64,000 nt of DNA from Pseudomonas shirazensis (GCF_014268785.2 NZ_JABWRD020000001.1:1253001-1317000), one strand, 5' to 3'; counted from the first letter of the stretch, positions 35,271-44,224 are shown. The notes: generated from the letters alone by a model not told the origin. Made by a program: numbers and translations.

Positions 35271-37342
35271 CACTCCTCCTGAAGGTCTACTGTCGCCAGT
35301 TCGACTCCCCAGCGCGGCACAGTCAGGGGTAGCGTTCGAGTATCTTCGAGTACGCAATCGACCATCACCTGCGCAAATGCGACCGCTTCATCAATGCGCT
35401 TTTGCTTCGCATAGAAATAGACCATGGCTTCGCCCGGAGCCAATCGCGGCCGCTCTGGCTCACCGAACATGGAATAGGTCGTTTCACTTACGAATTCGTC
35501 GCACCGCTTCGGGTAATGCTTCTTCACAAGGTCCAACCGTGCCAGCGTCTTCTCTTCGCCCTCCATGAAGTTCATCCACCCGCCACTGTTGATCTGTGCC
35601 TCCACGAGATACTTCCAAGCCGCCTTCAGACCACTCATTTTGCGTCGGGTGTGGAAGGCGTGACCGGACATATGAAGTAAACCACGGCCCAGTCCCCGGG
35701 CCGACAACAACGGAACATCGAGCGCCTCGAGAAGCCGCTTCCCTTGACCTTTACCCTCCCAGTACCGATACCAGTCCTGGACCACCGCTTCGTCGTCGTA
35801 GCCACGACCCGAGAGACGATCCAGCAAAGCCTCCAGTTGTTCGGGCTCGAAGGTTGAGACATCACCATCAAAAGGTTTTTGATCGGTGTTAGAGCGAGTA
35901 TGCTCCTCGCGATCCAGCACACCGATATCCCATCCTCCGTGAGCGATGAGTTCCTGCAGTCGCTCAGCGGCACCCGGAATACCCTCTTTGGAAAGGCGCT
36001 GCAGCACGTTGCCAACATTCGGATGCAACCCTGTGCGCATCAGCGCGTCAAGCTGCCAGCCAGACTTCACGCCCTGCTCAATGTAGGTACTCAGGCTATT
36101 CTCAGCCGCAGTCCACTGCCCCGCACTCACATGCTCTTCATATTTGGTCACTAATGCGGCAGGAGTCAGCTTGGCCAGCAACACGTCTGCCTCGGCCAAC
36201 ACATGTCGGGTACCACTGCCGTCCGTGTAGTCGAGCACCGAGTGGACTTGAGAAGCCACCTGCGCCAGCAGTTGGCGTGCAGCCTCTGGCGCGGGGTCGA
36301 CCAGGAAGCCTATCGCATCAAGAGTCTTGCTCAACGTCGGGTCTTTGCGATGCGAAAAGCCAGTTGCCAGCTCCCAGGTCTGTCGACATAGTTCACGCGC
36401 GGGGTCCTCCAAACCATGCGCAACGGCGATTCCACACAGTTGCAGCGGCGTCTGCAAATGCACGCTGGTCTCCTGACGAACTTCCGCATCAAAAAGCTCG
36501 TGTTGGGATCTCACAAAGGTTGCGGCGGCCTCATGGGACATCTTCGTCAAACGTCCAGAGGCATACTGCTCACGGAAGGACACGGCATCGAACCACTTGA
36601 AGGTCCGTGAGGCGGACAACGTAGCCTCCGTCAGATCAGCTTCGACGTCATGGCCTAACAGGATGCTGCCGAGTCGGACATCACAGGCCACGCGATGCAG
36701 CGCTGCCCGAAAATCATCAGCCGATGATTGCCAGTCGTAGCTTTGTCGAAAATGTCGGTACTCGAGCGGCTCCAGTAACTCATAGAGGTCATGGAAATCC
36801 ACAAACTCTCCTCGCCACCAGCGATTCGCAACCTGTGTCGCGACGCCCGAGAGGGCATTCAGGAAGTCTGTAATGTTTTCTCGATCCGCATAAACTGGTG
36901 CGCGTACAATGCTGAATTCAGTTTGCGCCTCTGCGGCCATGCAAAAACTCAAATGCACGGTACTGAAAAACCAGTGGTGTACTAACCTCGCCAGCCCCAC
37001 CCTCCGTTTACGGTAGTCCAGCTCCAGCCAATCAATCGGGATATCCGCACTCAAGGGCGTAACAGACAGTGTGCAGCCAGCCCTGATAGCAGCAACATAG
37101 GGTGTCGTCGAGAGCTCAATGAAGTCGGGACGCTCGACAATGCTGACATTGACTTGAGCCGCAGCTCGGAGGCAGGCATCGCTGACCACATGCTTGCGCC
37201 AGCCGTCACCCATCGACGCTGCGAGTGACATCAATTCGTCCAGTTGCCCCTCTGCGGCCATCAACCGTACGCACGGCAACCACCATTCCGGATGAGCCCG
37301 TCCCGAGAAACCTCTTATGTCCCTGGAAGTGGTGTCACACAT
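35270..37342 (-). CDS. Large island protein of unknown function, 690 aa, possibly missing its N-terminus
   Basis: No domain is recognised. The protein is helical throughout with repeat-like hairpins toward the end (EAMVYFYAKQKRIDEAVAFA), recalling the C-terminal sensor arrays of STAND/NACHT-type defence proteins. No P-loop or nuclease motif is present. The ATG at 37342 has only an adjacent AGG and an in-frame TAG 12 bases upstream, so the beginning reads like the interior of a longer protein cut at this edge. It is coupled to the gene at 35270 and divergent from prlF. A defence role is inference from size, island and toxin-antitoxin neighbours. Confidence 0.65.
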   Translation of the reverse strand: MCDTTSRDIRGFSGRAHPEWWLPCVRLMAAEGQLDELMSLAASMGDGWRKHVVSDACLRAAAQVNVSIVERPDFIELSTTPYVAAIRAGCTLSVTPLSADIPIDWLELDYRKRRVGLARLVHHWFFSTVHLSFCMAAEAQTEFSIVRAPVYADRENITDFLNALSGVATQVANRWWRGEFVDFHDLYELLEPLEYRHFRQSYDWQSSADDFRAALHRVACDVRLGSILLGHDVEADLTEATLSASRTFKWFDAVSFREQYASGRLTKMSHEAAATFVRSQHELFDAEVRQETSVHLQTPLQLCGIAVAHGLEDPARELCRQTWELATGFSHRKDPTLSKTLDAIGFLVDPAPEAARQLLAQVASQVHSVLDYTDGSGTRHVLAEADVLLAKLTPAALVTKYEEHVSAGQWTAAENSLSTYIEQGVKSGWQLDALMRTGLHPNVGNVLQRLSKEGIPGAAERLQELIAHGGWDIGVLDREEHTRSNTDQKPFDGDVSTFEPEQLEALLDRLSGRGYDDEAVVQDWYRYWEGKGQGKRLLEALDVPLLSARGLGRGLLHMSGHAFHTRRKMSGLKAAWKYLVEAQINSGGWMNFMEGEEKTLARLDLVKKHYPKRCDEFVSETTYSMFGEPERPRLAPGEAMVYFYAKQKRIDEAVAFAQVMVDCVLEDTRTLPLTVPRWGVELATVDLQEE

Positions 37343-37398
37343 CCTGCGGCGCTATTGAGCGTCCTCCCCGCCTATGCTTGATCAGCAGAAAACCAAGA

Positions 37399-37427
37399 TT
37401 GACCATGTAAGGATTATTCCTTACCAT
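37399..37427 (+). promoter_or_regulatory. prlF-yhaV promoter with palindromic operator
   Basis: TTGACC and TACCAT are spaced by 17 bases as -35 and -10. Inside lies a perfect 7-4-7 inverted repeat, GTAAGGA-ttat-TCCTTAC (37407-37424). Binding there would block polymerase, fitting autorepression by PrlF or the PrlF-YhaV complex. Confidence 0.75.
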
Positions 37428-37454
37428 TGAATATGTACATCCGGGAGAACGCTC

Positions 37455-37772
37455 ATGCCTGCCATCCACGAAATCGCGACATTGACCTCGAAGGGTCAGG
37501 TCACACTGCCCAAATCCGTTCGCCAACTGCTGGGCATTGACACCGGTGGCAAAATTGCATTCGACGTACGCGGGGGTGAAATCGTAGTCAGCCGCGTAGA
37601 AACCACCCACGAAGACCCTGCCATCGGTGCGTTCCTGGATTTGCTGGAGGCTGATATCCGAGGCGGCCGCAATCTCACCCCCCTGCCGGAAGACTTGGCG
37701 CAAACCATGCTCGCCAACGCAAACCACCCTGTAAACCTGGACGAAGATATCGACGGCGAGGTCGCGATCTGA
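37455..37772 (+). CDS. prlF: Type II antitoxin PrlF (AbrB-fold)
   Basis: The 105-aa protein opens with a swapped-hairpin AbrB domain (IATLTSKGQVTLPKSVRQLLGI, then GGEIVVSRVE) and has an acidic C-terminus (NLDEDIDGEVAI) that would bind the toxin. Its stop overlaps the yhaV start by one base. It should neutralise YhaV and repress its own promoter at 37399-37427. Confidence 0.92.
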   Translation: MPAIHEIATLTSKGQVTLPKSVRQLLGIDTGGKIAFDVRGGEIVVSRVETTHEDPAIGAFLDLLEADIRGGRNLTPLPEDLAQTMLANANHPVNLDEDIDGEVAI

Positions 37773-38233
37773 TGGTGCGACATGGCTGGACACTGTTGTT
37801 CCATGAAGGTGTGACTCTACAGCTACGCAAATTGCAAGAAGCCGCCGCCCGAGCCGAGCAGAACGACTCGCAAGGTTTTGAGAGCAACGCCAACGTCAAG
37901 CTGTTCCGGGCATTGAGCCATCTGATCATGGAGGCTGTGCCGGCCGACCCTGGCCGTGATGAGTTCCGCCAAGGCAACACGCTGGGCACCGCCTACCGAC
38001 ATTGGCGGCGGGCAAAAATCGGCAGGCGCTTTCGGCTGTTCTTTCGCTACGACTCGAGATCCAAGGTAATCGTCTATGCATGGGTCAACGACGAAAATAC
38101 CCTACGCTCCGCAGGCAGCAAATCCGATCCCTACGCCGTATTCGAGAAAATGCTGGGCCGCGGCAACCCTCCTGATGACTGGGATGCGCTGACTGCTGCG
38201 ACGCGTAGCCACTGGGACGAGCCCAAAGCGTAA
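37772..38233 (+). CDS. yhaV: Type II toxin YhaV (RelE-superfamily ribonuclease)
   Basis: The 153-aa protein is full length for YhaV: HGWTLLFHEGVTLQL at the start, YRHWRRAKIGRRFRLFFRYDS in the core and VIVYAWVNDENTLRSAGSKSDPYAVF near the end. YhaV is a ribosome-dependent mRNA endonuclease restrained by PrlF. ATG overlaps the antitoxin stop. The pair probably stabilises the island or acts in phage defence. Confidence 0.93.
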   Translation: MVRHGWTLLFHEGVTLQLRKLQEAAARAEQNDSQGFESNANVKLFRALSHLIMEAVPADPGRDEFRQGNTLGTAYRHWRRAKIGRRFRLFFRYDSRSKVIVYAWVNDENTLRSAGSKSDPYAVFEKMLGRGNPPDDWDALTAATRSHWDEPKA

Positions 38234-38913
38234 GCGGCACGCTTTGGCGAGTGATAGCACGTTCAACACCGCCCTTCAGTGCGTCCACTATCGTCCACTC
38301 GTAACCACTACAGAAAGGGGTACTTCTGGGGGTACAAATTCAATTTCCCGCTCATAACTTGTTGATTAGCATGGATGCCCAAATGTTCTTTGGCGACCCG
38401 GACAGTCTGTGAAGTCAAGCAAGCCAACGCAGCAAATCTGAGCTTCCACGAGCCATTCACTGCGTAGGTATGCTTGTGCGCCAGTGCTCATCGCGGGACG
38501 AGAATGAGCTCAAGATTGGCCGGAAGGTCAGGTGCCTCCTAAAGAACAATCTGACGGCTAAAGTTTGGTTCTCCATGAATTGTCGGGGCACACCCGATGT
38601 GGCGGCACCACTGGCTGCTTCCGCCCTCACGGCCATCCATGGGCTCCACCTCCCTGCGCAAGACCTCAACTTGGCCTCATGAAGTCGTTGGTAGACAGCA
38701 ACGGCAACGGCAGGCAGCGGTTTTTGCTTACCGTGAAGAACCTAAAGCCTTCAGGGAGTATCATTCGATACCAGTTGGGAGGTGATTGCTCAGCGCTTTT
38801 CACTGAAGAAATCCATACCCTGCCGCCCGGTTTATTGCTCTGAACTTTGCTGCCCATAATGCCTTCACCTGCATACCCATTATTCATTCATGCGGCTGCA
38901 GGAGTTGATCACG
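38234..38913. other. Non-coding island edge and spacer with integrase-leader-like motif
   Basis: After yhaV come two tcGTCCACT repeats (about 38281-38300) and GGGGTACttctGGGGGTAC at 38317-38335, a pattern I associate with the leaders of tyrosine integrase genes in genomic islands. The right att copy follows at 38383. Beyond the island, 38679-38843 can encode 54 aa (NLKPSGSIIRYQLGG) that I cannot support as a gene. The rest shows nothing clear. Confidence 0.45.
38383..38399 (+). repeat. Right att-like direct repeat (attR)
   Basis: This is the exact second copy of the 17-bp sequence at 33103. It is followed by codons for DSL and TGA, the apparent original end of the LysR gene. Confidence 0.85.
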
Positions 38914-40116
38914 ATGAGAGCACTGACCTACCACGGAGCCAACGATGTCAGAGTCGATACCGTCCCTGACCCCGTCATCCAGGAGACGGATGACATCATC
39001 CTCAGGGTGACCGCCACCGCCATTTGCGGCTCGGATCTCCATCTGTATCACGGCAAGATCCCGCAGACGGAAACCGGCGACATTTTCGGCCACGAGTTCA
39101 TGGGCGTCGTCGAGGACGTCGGCAAAGGCGTGACTGATCTGCAAATTGGCGACCGCGTGGTGATCCCCTTTGTGATCGCCTGCGGCAGTTGCTTCTTCTG
39201 CCAGCACGACCTGTTCGCCGCCTGCGAAACCACCAACACCGGGCGCGGTTCGATCATCAACAAGAAAGGCATCCCACCGGGCGCCGCCCTGTTTGGCTAT
39301 AGCCACTTGTATGGTGGTGTACCGGGGGGCCAGGCCGATTACGTGCGGGTGCCCAAGGCTAATGTCGGGCCCTTCAAGGTACCCACCACCCTGGGCGACG
39401 ACAAGGTGCTGTTTCTCTCCGACATTTTGCCGACCGCCTGGCAGGCGGTCATCAACGCCGAGATTGGCCGGGGTTCTTCCGTGGCCATTTACGGTGCTGG
39501 GCCGGTCGGCTTGCTAAGTGCCGCCTGCGCCCGAATGCTCGGTGCCCAGACGATCTTCATGGTCGATGACAACGACTACCGCTTGGCCTACGCCCAGGAT
39601 ACCTACGGCGTTATCCCGATCAACTTCGAGCAGGATGACGACCCCGCCGACAGCATCATTCGCCAGACGCCGGGCATGCGTGGCGTGGATGCGGTCATTG
39701 ATGCCGTAGGTTTCGAGGCCAAGGGGAGCACCACCGAAACGGTAATGACCGCACTGAAGATCGAAGGCAGCAGCGGCAAAGCATTGCGTCAGAGCATTGC
39801 AGCAGTTCGACGCGGTGGTGTGGTCAGCGTTCCAGGAGTCTATGCCGGTTTCATCCACGGCTTTCTGTTCGGTGACGCTTTCGACAAAGGACTGACGTTC
39901 AAGATGGGCCAGACCCACGTACAGAAATACCTGCCTGAGCTGCTCGAGCACATCGAGGCCGGGCGCCTGCAACCCGAACTGATCGTCACCCACCGTCTTG
40001 CTCTGGAAGAAGCGGCTCTGGGCTACAAGATGTTCGACCAGAAACAGGACAACTGCCGCAAGGTCATCCTCGTCCCCGGGGCTGCTGCCGGAACCTTGGG
40101 CCCTGACTACGTGTAA
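38914..40116 (+). CDS. Zinc-dependent alcohol dehydrogenase (formaldehyde dehydrogenase-like)
   Basis: The 400-aa protein has catalytic zinc ligands in [11 protein letters not shown] and GHEFMG, the structural-zinc set [15 protein letters not shown], and a Rossmann motif [18 protein letters not shown]. Length and the long insertion place it with glutathione-independent formaldehyde dehydrogenase-type enzymes, using NAD. CAGGAG nine bases before ATG 38914 selects this start over the TTG-like one at 38890. It begins the stress gene region. Confidence 0.9.
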   Translation: MRALTYHGANDVRVDTVPDPVIQETDDIILRVTATAICGSDLHLYHGKIPQTETGDIFGHEFMGVVEDVGKGVTDLQIGDRVVIPFVIACGSCFFCQHDLFAACETTNTGRGSIINKKGIPPGAALFGYSHLYGGVPGGQADYVRVPKANVGPFKVPTTLGDDKVLFLSDILPTAWQAVINAEIGRGSSVAIYGAGPVGLLSAACARMLGAQTIFMVDDNDYRLAYAQDTYGVIPINFEQDDDPADSIIRQTPGMRGVDAVIDAVGFEAKGSTTETVMTALKIEGSSGKALRQSIAAVRRGGVVSVPGVYAGFIHGFLFGDAFDKGLTFKMGQTHVQKYLPELLEHIEAGRLQPELIVTHRLALEEAALGYKMFDQKQDNCRKVILVPGAAAGTLGPDYV

Positions 40117-40134
40117 CGCACGGGAGACAAGAAT

Positions 40135-40368
40135 ATGAACGATCTAGCGATGTACTTCTGGATCGCGATCGCGGCGAGTCTCCTGTTTGTTGACTTGTGG
40201 GCCATTGTCAGTGTGTTCAGAAGCGACAAATCCGATGCGACCAAGGCGCTATGGGCACTGCTGATCGTGGTGTTTCCCCTTGTGGGGCTAGCTATTTGGG
40301 GTATCGCTGGCCCGCGCGGGATCAAACGCGGCACAGGGCCGACCTCCGATGAACACAGCAAAGGTTGA
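40135..40368 (+). CDS. Small membrane protein with PLDc_N domain
   Basis: The 77-aa protein has two membrane helices (YFWIAIAASLLFVDLWAIVSVF and ALWALLIVVFPLVGLAIWGIAG) separated by a short polar turn, the pattern of the phospholipase D nuclease N-terminal (PLDc_N) family. GGGAG precedes the ATG, 18 bases after the dehydrogenase stop, so the two share a transcript. Function unknown; found with stress genes. Confidence 0.8.
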   Translation: MNDLAMYFWIAIAASLLFVDLWAIVSVFRSDKSDATKALWALLIVVFPLVGLAIWGIAGPRGIKRGTGPTSDEHSKG

Positions 40369-40404
40369 GCATCCCGCACTCAACTGACCTAAGGGGTTGA
40401 GAAA

Positions 40405-40521
40405 ATGATTGACCAAGCGACAGGCATGAAAAACGGCGAACGCTATCGTGTGGTAAATGTCGAGCGTGCTCATCACTTACTCATTCAGTTCAACAGTGGC
40501 TTCTCCAACCTTTCGAACTGA
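40405..40521 (+). CDS. Short 38-aa protein related to the N-terminal domain of the SDR at 51630
   Basis: MIDQATGMKNGERYRVVNVE is nearly the start of the protein at 51630 (MIDKATGMKPGERYCVENVA), but this frame stops after 38 residues where the other continues for a further 55 before its SDR domain. It has an AAGGGG site. It could be a truncated duplicate or a real small protein. Confidence 0.55.
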   Translation: MIDQATGMKNGERYRVVNVERAHHLLIQFNSGFSNLSN

Positions 40522-40554
40522 GGTGAGTGTTCTTAACTGCAGGAGCTTCCCACC

Positions 40555-41412
40555 ATGAGCGACTACCCTACTCCTCCATTTCCATCCCAACCGCAAACCG
40601 TGCCAGGTTCACAGCGCAAGATGGAGCCTTATCCAGACTGTGGTGAACAGACCTATGCCGGTAACAACCGGCTTGAAGGTAAAGTCGCATTGATCACGGG
40701 TGCCGACAGCGGCATCGGCCGGGCTGTGGCCATTGCGTATGCCCGTGAGGGCGCAGACGTTGCCGTTTCCTATCTGCATGAGCACGAAGATGCGCAAGAG
40801 ACTGCGCGCTGGGTTGAAGCTGCTGGCCGTCAGTGCCTGCTGCTTCCCGGCGATCTGGCGCAGAAACAACAGTGCTACGACATTGTCGACAAGACCGTGG
40901 CGCAGTTCGGTCGTATCGATATTCTGGTCAACAACGCCGCTTTCCAGATGGCTCATGAGAGCCTGGACGAGATTGACGACGATGAGTGGGTGAAGACCTT
41001 CGATACCAACATCACCGCCATTTTCCGCATTTGCCAGCGTGCGCTGCCCTCGATGCCAAAAGGCGGCTCGATCATCAACACCAGCTCGGTCAACTCTGAC
41101 GACCCGTCACCCAGCCTGTTGGCATATGCCGCCACAAAAGGTGCGATTGCCAATTTCACCGCAGGCCTCGCCCAACTGCTGGGCAAGAAAGGCATACGGG
41201 TCAACAGCGTGGCACCCGGTCCGATCTGGACACCGCTGATTCCTGCCACCATGCCAGATGAAGCCGTCAGGAACTTCGGCGCGAGCTACCCGATGGGTCG
41301 TCCTGGCCAACCGGTTGAAGTCGCACCGATCTACGTCTTGCTGGCATCGGATGAAGCCAGCTACATTTCCGGTTCGCGCTATGCTGTGACCGGAGGAAAA
41401 CCCATCCTGTAA
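40555..41412 (+). CDS. SDR family oxidoreductase (YghA-like)
   Basis: The 285-aa protein has the 40-residue N-terminal extension (PYPDCGEQTYAGNNRLEGK) of the YghA/general-stress SDR group, then TGADSGIGRAVA, NNAAF, and the catalytic STSS...YAATKGA set. AGGAG nine bases before the ATG supports the start. Such enzymes, aldehyde or alcohol reductases, often sit in RpoS-type stress loci. Confidence 0.9.
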   Translation: MSDYPTPPFPSQPQTVPGSQRKMEPYPDCGEQTYAGNNRLEGKVALITGADSGIGRAVAIAYAREGADVAVSYLHEHEDAQETARWVEAAGRQCLLLPGDLAQKQQCYDIVDKTVAQFGRIDILVNNAAFQMAHESLDEIDDDEWVKTFDTNITAIFRICQRALPSMPKGGSIINTSSVNSDDPSPSLLAYAATKGAIANFTAGLAQLLGKKGIRVNSVAPGPIWTPLIPATMPDEAVRNFGASYPMGRPGQPVEVAPIYVLLASDEASYISGSRYAVTGGKPIL

Positions 41413-41482
41413 GCGTGGTGCTGAGGCTCGCTATTGCGGGCCTCAGGACTTTCCCGCAGTGAGTGCGCTTGAGGAAATGGCC

Positions 41483-41989
41483 ATGGCGAATGATGAACTG
41501 GTTTCAAGAAGTCTACCCGTCCAGGAAGACATGGCCATGCAGCAGCGCGTCTGGCGCTTCGAACGCGTGGGTTGGTATCTGCTGGTGGTCATTGTATTGC
41601 TTGGATTGGCCGGCCTCTTCGGCAATGGCCCTCTCAGTAATGCCCAGACCATCAGCGCGGATGGCCGGCTGCATGTCGAATATCAACGGCTCAGCCGAAG
41701 CGGAACGACTGACAACTTGCGTATTACTGTGCGCGGTAGCGCCCGTAAACCAATCATGTTGGAACTCGACGGTTCGCTGCTGAGCAAAGCCAGCATTGAA
41801 ACCATTCAGCCTGAACCGCAAGCGTCGCTCTCACAAGGCAAGGCTATCTTGCTTGAGCTGGGTACCAGCGACGATGGGGTTGCCACTCTTTACCTGACGT
41901 TGCGCAGCGAGTATGTGGGCACGCTTGAAGGCGTGGTCAGGGCAGGTCCATCCAGTGCAGTCCACTTCTCCACCTTCCTGTTTCCTTAG
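41483..41989 (+). CDS. Hypothetical membrane-anchored protein preceding DUF421 gene
   Basis: The 168-aa protein has one membrane segment (WYLLVVIVLLGLAGLFG, about 35-52) and a beta-rich soluble part (LHVEYQRLSRSG, NLRITVRG, AILLELG). ATG 41483 has GAGGA seven bases upstream; earlier GTG 41459 and ATG 41477 are less likely. It ends nine bases before the DUF421 gene and is probably co-expressed with it. It may partner that membrane protein. Confidence 0.7.
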   Translation: MANDELVSRSLPVQEDMAMQQRVWRFERVGWYLLVVIVLLGLAGLFGNGPLSNAQTISADGRLHVEYQRLSRSGTTDNLRITVRGSARKPIMLELDGSLLSKASIETIQPEPQASLSQGKAILLELGTSDDGVATLYLTLRSEYVGTLEGVVRAGPSSAVHFSTFLFP

Positions 41990-41998
41990 GAGCCATTC

Positions 41999-42442
41999 AT
42001 GGATTCGATCCTTCGCGCCGCAGGCATGTACATCGCATTGATGCTGTTGTTTCGCATCGCTGGAAGACGCTCTCTGGCGGACCTGACAACCTTTGACTTC
42101 GTGCTGTTGCTGATTATCGGCGAGGCGACCCAGCAGGCGTTGCTGGGTGATGACTTTTCCTTTACCAACGCCATGCTGGTCATCGCGACGCTGATCGTCC
42201 TGGATGTGGGCCTGTCGCTCGCCAAGCTGAATTCCAAACCATTAGCGCGGCTTCTGGATGGCCATGCAACGCTGGTCGTCGAGCACGGACGTTTTCTGCA
42301 CCACCGCATGCGCAGAGCACGTCTGACGGAAGACGACATCCTCGAATCGGCACGTGATAGCCAAGGAGTTGAAAAAATCGAGCAGATCAAATTTGCCATT
42401 GTGGAGCGCAACGGAAAGATATCGATCATACCCGTCGAGTAA
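41999..42442 (+). CDS. DUF421 (YetF/YcaP) membrane protein
   Basis: The 147-aa protein has membrane helices at the N-terminus (ILRAAGMYIALMLLFRIAGRR and FVLLLIIGEATQQALLG) and the compact YetF domain at the end (LVVEHGRFLHHRMRRARLTEDDI). AGGAG stands before the ATG. DUF421 proteins occur in stress and spore loci of many bacteria; the biochemical role is unknown. Confidence 0.88.
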   Translation: MDSILRAAGMYIALMLLFRIAGRRSLADLTTFDFVLLLIIGEATQQALLGDDFSFTNAMLVIATLIVLDVGLSLAKLNSKPLARLLDGHATLVVEHGRFLHHRMRRARLTEDDILESARDSQGVEKIEQIKFAIVERNGKISIIPVE

Positions 42443-42459
42443 ATCCCTTCATTTAGCTC

Positions 42460-42543
42460 TCACCAGGCTTTCCTTAGTTCTTCTGGCTTGCGCCTAGAAA
42501 GCTCATGGATAAACAGGTCGTCAACTGTCTTACGTGCAGGCAT
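42460..42543 (-). pseudogene. Truncated DUF892 (YciE/YciF) gene start
   Basis: A 27-aa frame begins MPARKTVDDLFIHELS, the typical opening of DUF892 ferritin-like stress proteins, and then runs into RRKPEELRKAW and a stop. An AGGAG lies seven bases before the ATG, so the start signals survive while the rest of the gene is gone. Confidence 0.6.
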
Positions 42544-42656
42544 GTCGTGTCTCCTAAAGTATCACCGGGTTTCTTCGAAGGCTGCTGAGATACTATGAAC
42601 GTCTTCACAGTACGCCCAAGCGCCTCGCGACATACCGCTCCCACCTCGGTTTTTAA

Positions 42657-42684
42657 AACGCCAGGACGGATTATCCCTGGCGTT
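42657..42684. terminator. Bidirectional hairpin before DUF6555 gene end
   Basis: AACGCCAGG and CCTGGCGTT pair around ten bases, with TTTT on both strands. It lies 19 bases after the DUF6555 stop on the minus strand. Confidence 0.75.
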
Positions 42685-42702
42685 TTCGTGCTACCGACGG
42701 CC

Positions 42703-42999
42703 TTATGCGTTGCTCGTGCCGCTGTTCGAGAACTTCTTGACATCGATAGGCGGAGCGACAAACTCGGCCCCTTGGCCTGACGCCCGCCAACGTACATCGG
42801 AAATGCCATACCGTTCCGCCATGGGCCGGCTGACCTTCTTTAGATTGTGCTGGCCAAATCTGGGAATGATCCCCACCCCCGCATCGCAGCTTGCCCAGTG
42901 CCAGGCCTCGGTGTTGTTCATCCGCTCAAGCCGGATGATGAAGGTCCGGAATTCTCCATGTAGCTCATACTCGATTACGTAAAGCTGCGGTTCTGCCAT
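42703..42999 (-). CDS. DUF6555 family protein
   Basis: The 98-aa protein (YVIEYELHGEFRTFIIRLERM, NTEAWHWASCDAGVGIIPRFG, SRPMAERYGISDVRW) matches a small Pseudomonas family, DUF6555, of unknown function. GGAGG lies eight bases before ATG 42999, preferred over the ATG at 43014. Confidence 0.8.
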   Translation of the reverse strand: MAEPQLYVIEYELHGEFRTFIIRLERMNNTEAWHWASCDAGVGIIPRFGQHNLKKVSRPMAERYGISDVRWRASGQGAEFVAPPIDVKKFSNSGTSNA

Positions 43000-43295
43000 A
43001 GGAATCTCCTCCATTGATTCAGGCTAATGGAGCGAACGAACGCAAAAAAATTCAGCGATTCTGACTGACCGGTCATCGCACCTGTAGCGTCGCATTCGCG
43101 TGGCGGAACGAAAGCGCTACGACTTGCAGTTTTTTGGGTACTTCCACGTTGAACAGCCTGCCGGCTTGTGCAAAGCGTTCTTTTTGGATGATTGCCATTC
43201 GTCGTCTATGGGCGAATTGCAGTCAACCTTCCTGCCCTGCTCATCCTTCTAAATGAACAAGCCAAAACATTCGCCAACATTTACGGGACAAGGAC

Positions 43296-44219
43296 ATGGC
43301 AAACGTATCCACAAAGGGCACCCGGCTGCTCGGGCTGATGCTGCTGGGGCTCGTCATGTTGCAGGTGGCGGGCTGCGACATGGTGTTGTTCAACCCCAAA
43401 GGCCAGGTGGGGTTGGAACAACGCAACCTGATAATCCTGGCCACGCTGCTGATGCTGATTGTGGTGGTCCCGGTCATGATCATGGCGTTGGTCTTCTCGG
43501 TGCACTACCGGTCCTCCAATGAGAAGGCCCGCTACACCCCGGAGTGGAGCCATTCTCGGGCCATCGAAGCGGTGGTGTGGGGTGTGCCACTGGTCATCAT
43601 CATCGTGCTCGGTATCGTGACCTGGCGCTCTACCCATGCTCTGGACCCGTATCGACCGCTCGAATCCGACAAGCCGTCGGTCAAAGTCCAGGTGATCGCC
43701 ACCGATTGGAAGTGGCTGTTCGTCTACCCCGAACTCGGCATTGCGTCCGTCAATGAACTGGCAATGCCCGTGGATACGCCTGTGGACTTTCGCGTGACCG
43801 CTGATGGCGCCATCACCTCGTTCTTCATCCCTGCACTGGGCGGCCAGATTTACGCCATGGCTGGCATGCAGACGCAGTTGCACCTGATCGCCAATCACCC
43901 AGGCACCTACACCGGCATCGCCGCCAACTACAATGGCCCAGGGTTCTCGGACATGCACTTCAAGGCGCTGGCGCTTGACCAGGCTGGCTTCGATGCCTGG
44001 GTCGCCAAAGTACGCAGCTCAGAACGTCAGCTCGACCCGGACGGCTATGCCCGGCTGGCCAAACCGAGCGTCGCTCACCCGGTGGAGCATTACGCTGCGG
44101 TCACCCCTCAGCTGTTCCAGTCACTCATCGACAAGTATCAGGGCGTCAACCGTTCTCGCGAGGTCGAGCGGCGTTTGAGCGACCCGCAAGGTGAAACGCC
44201 GCAAGGCAGCAAGGAGTAA
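43296..44219 (+). CDS. cyoA: Cytochrome bo ubiquinol oxidase subunit II
   Basis: The 307-aa lipoprotein has a signal with lipobox LQVAGC (C27), two membrane helices ([21 protein letters not shown] and [20 protein letters not shown]) and a periplasmic cupredoxin-like domain ([30 protein letters not shown]). The copper A cysteines and histidines are absent, as expected of a quinol oxidase. First gene of a compact cyoA-cyoBC-cyoD operon lacking cyoE, so probably a second bo-type oxidase. Confidence 0.92.
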   Translation: MANVSTKGTRLLGLMLLGLVMLQVAGCDMVLFNPKGQVGLEQRNLIILATLLMLIVVVPVMIMALVFSVHYRSSNEKARYTPEWSHSRAIEAVVWGVPLVIIIVLGIVTWRSTHALDPYRPLESDKPSVKVQVIATDWKWLFVYPELGIASVNELAMPVDTPVDFRVTADGAITSFFIPALGGQIYAMAGMQTQLHLIANHPGTYTGIAANYNGPGFSDMHFKALALDQAGFDAWVAKVRSSERQLDPDGYARLAKPSVAHPVEHYAAVTPQLFQSLIDKYQGVNRSREVERRLSDPQGETPQGSKE

Positions 44220-44224
44220 CGCAC

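Larger units (their letters stand above)
33103..38399. mobile_element. Relict genomic island inserted in the 3' end of a LysR gene
   Basis: A 17-bp sequence is perfectly repeated at 33103-33119 and 38383-38399. Both copies lie in the reading frame of a LysR C-terminus, and the bases just outside differ, as expected of attL and attR. Between them are an IS5-type remnant, a two-gene operon without recognisable function, a PrlF-YhaV module and a GGGGTAC/GGGGGTAC leader like those before tyrosine integrases. No integrase is left, so the element looks immobile. Confidence 0.75.

Noticed and set aside
38470..38843. Short frames right of the island (70 and 54 aa)
   Set aside because: No convincing start signals or family resemblance; left as non-coding.
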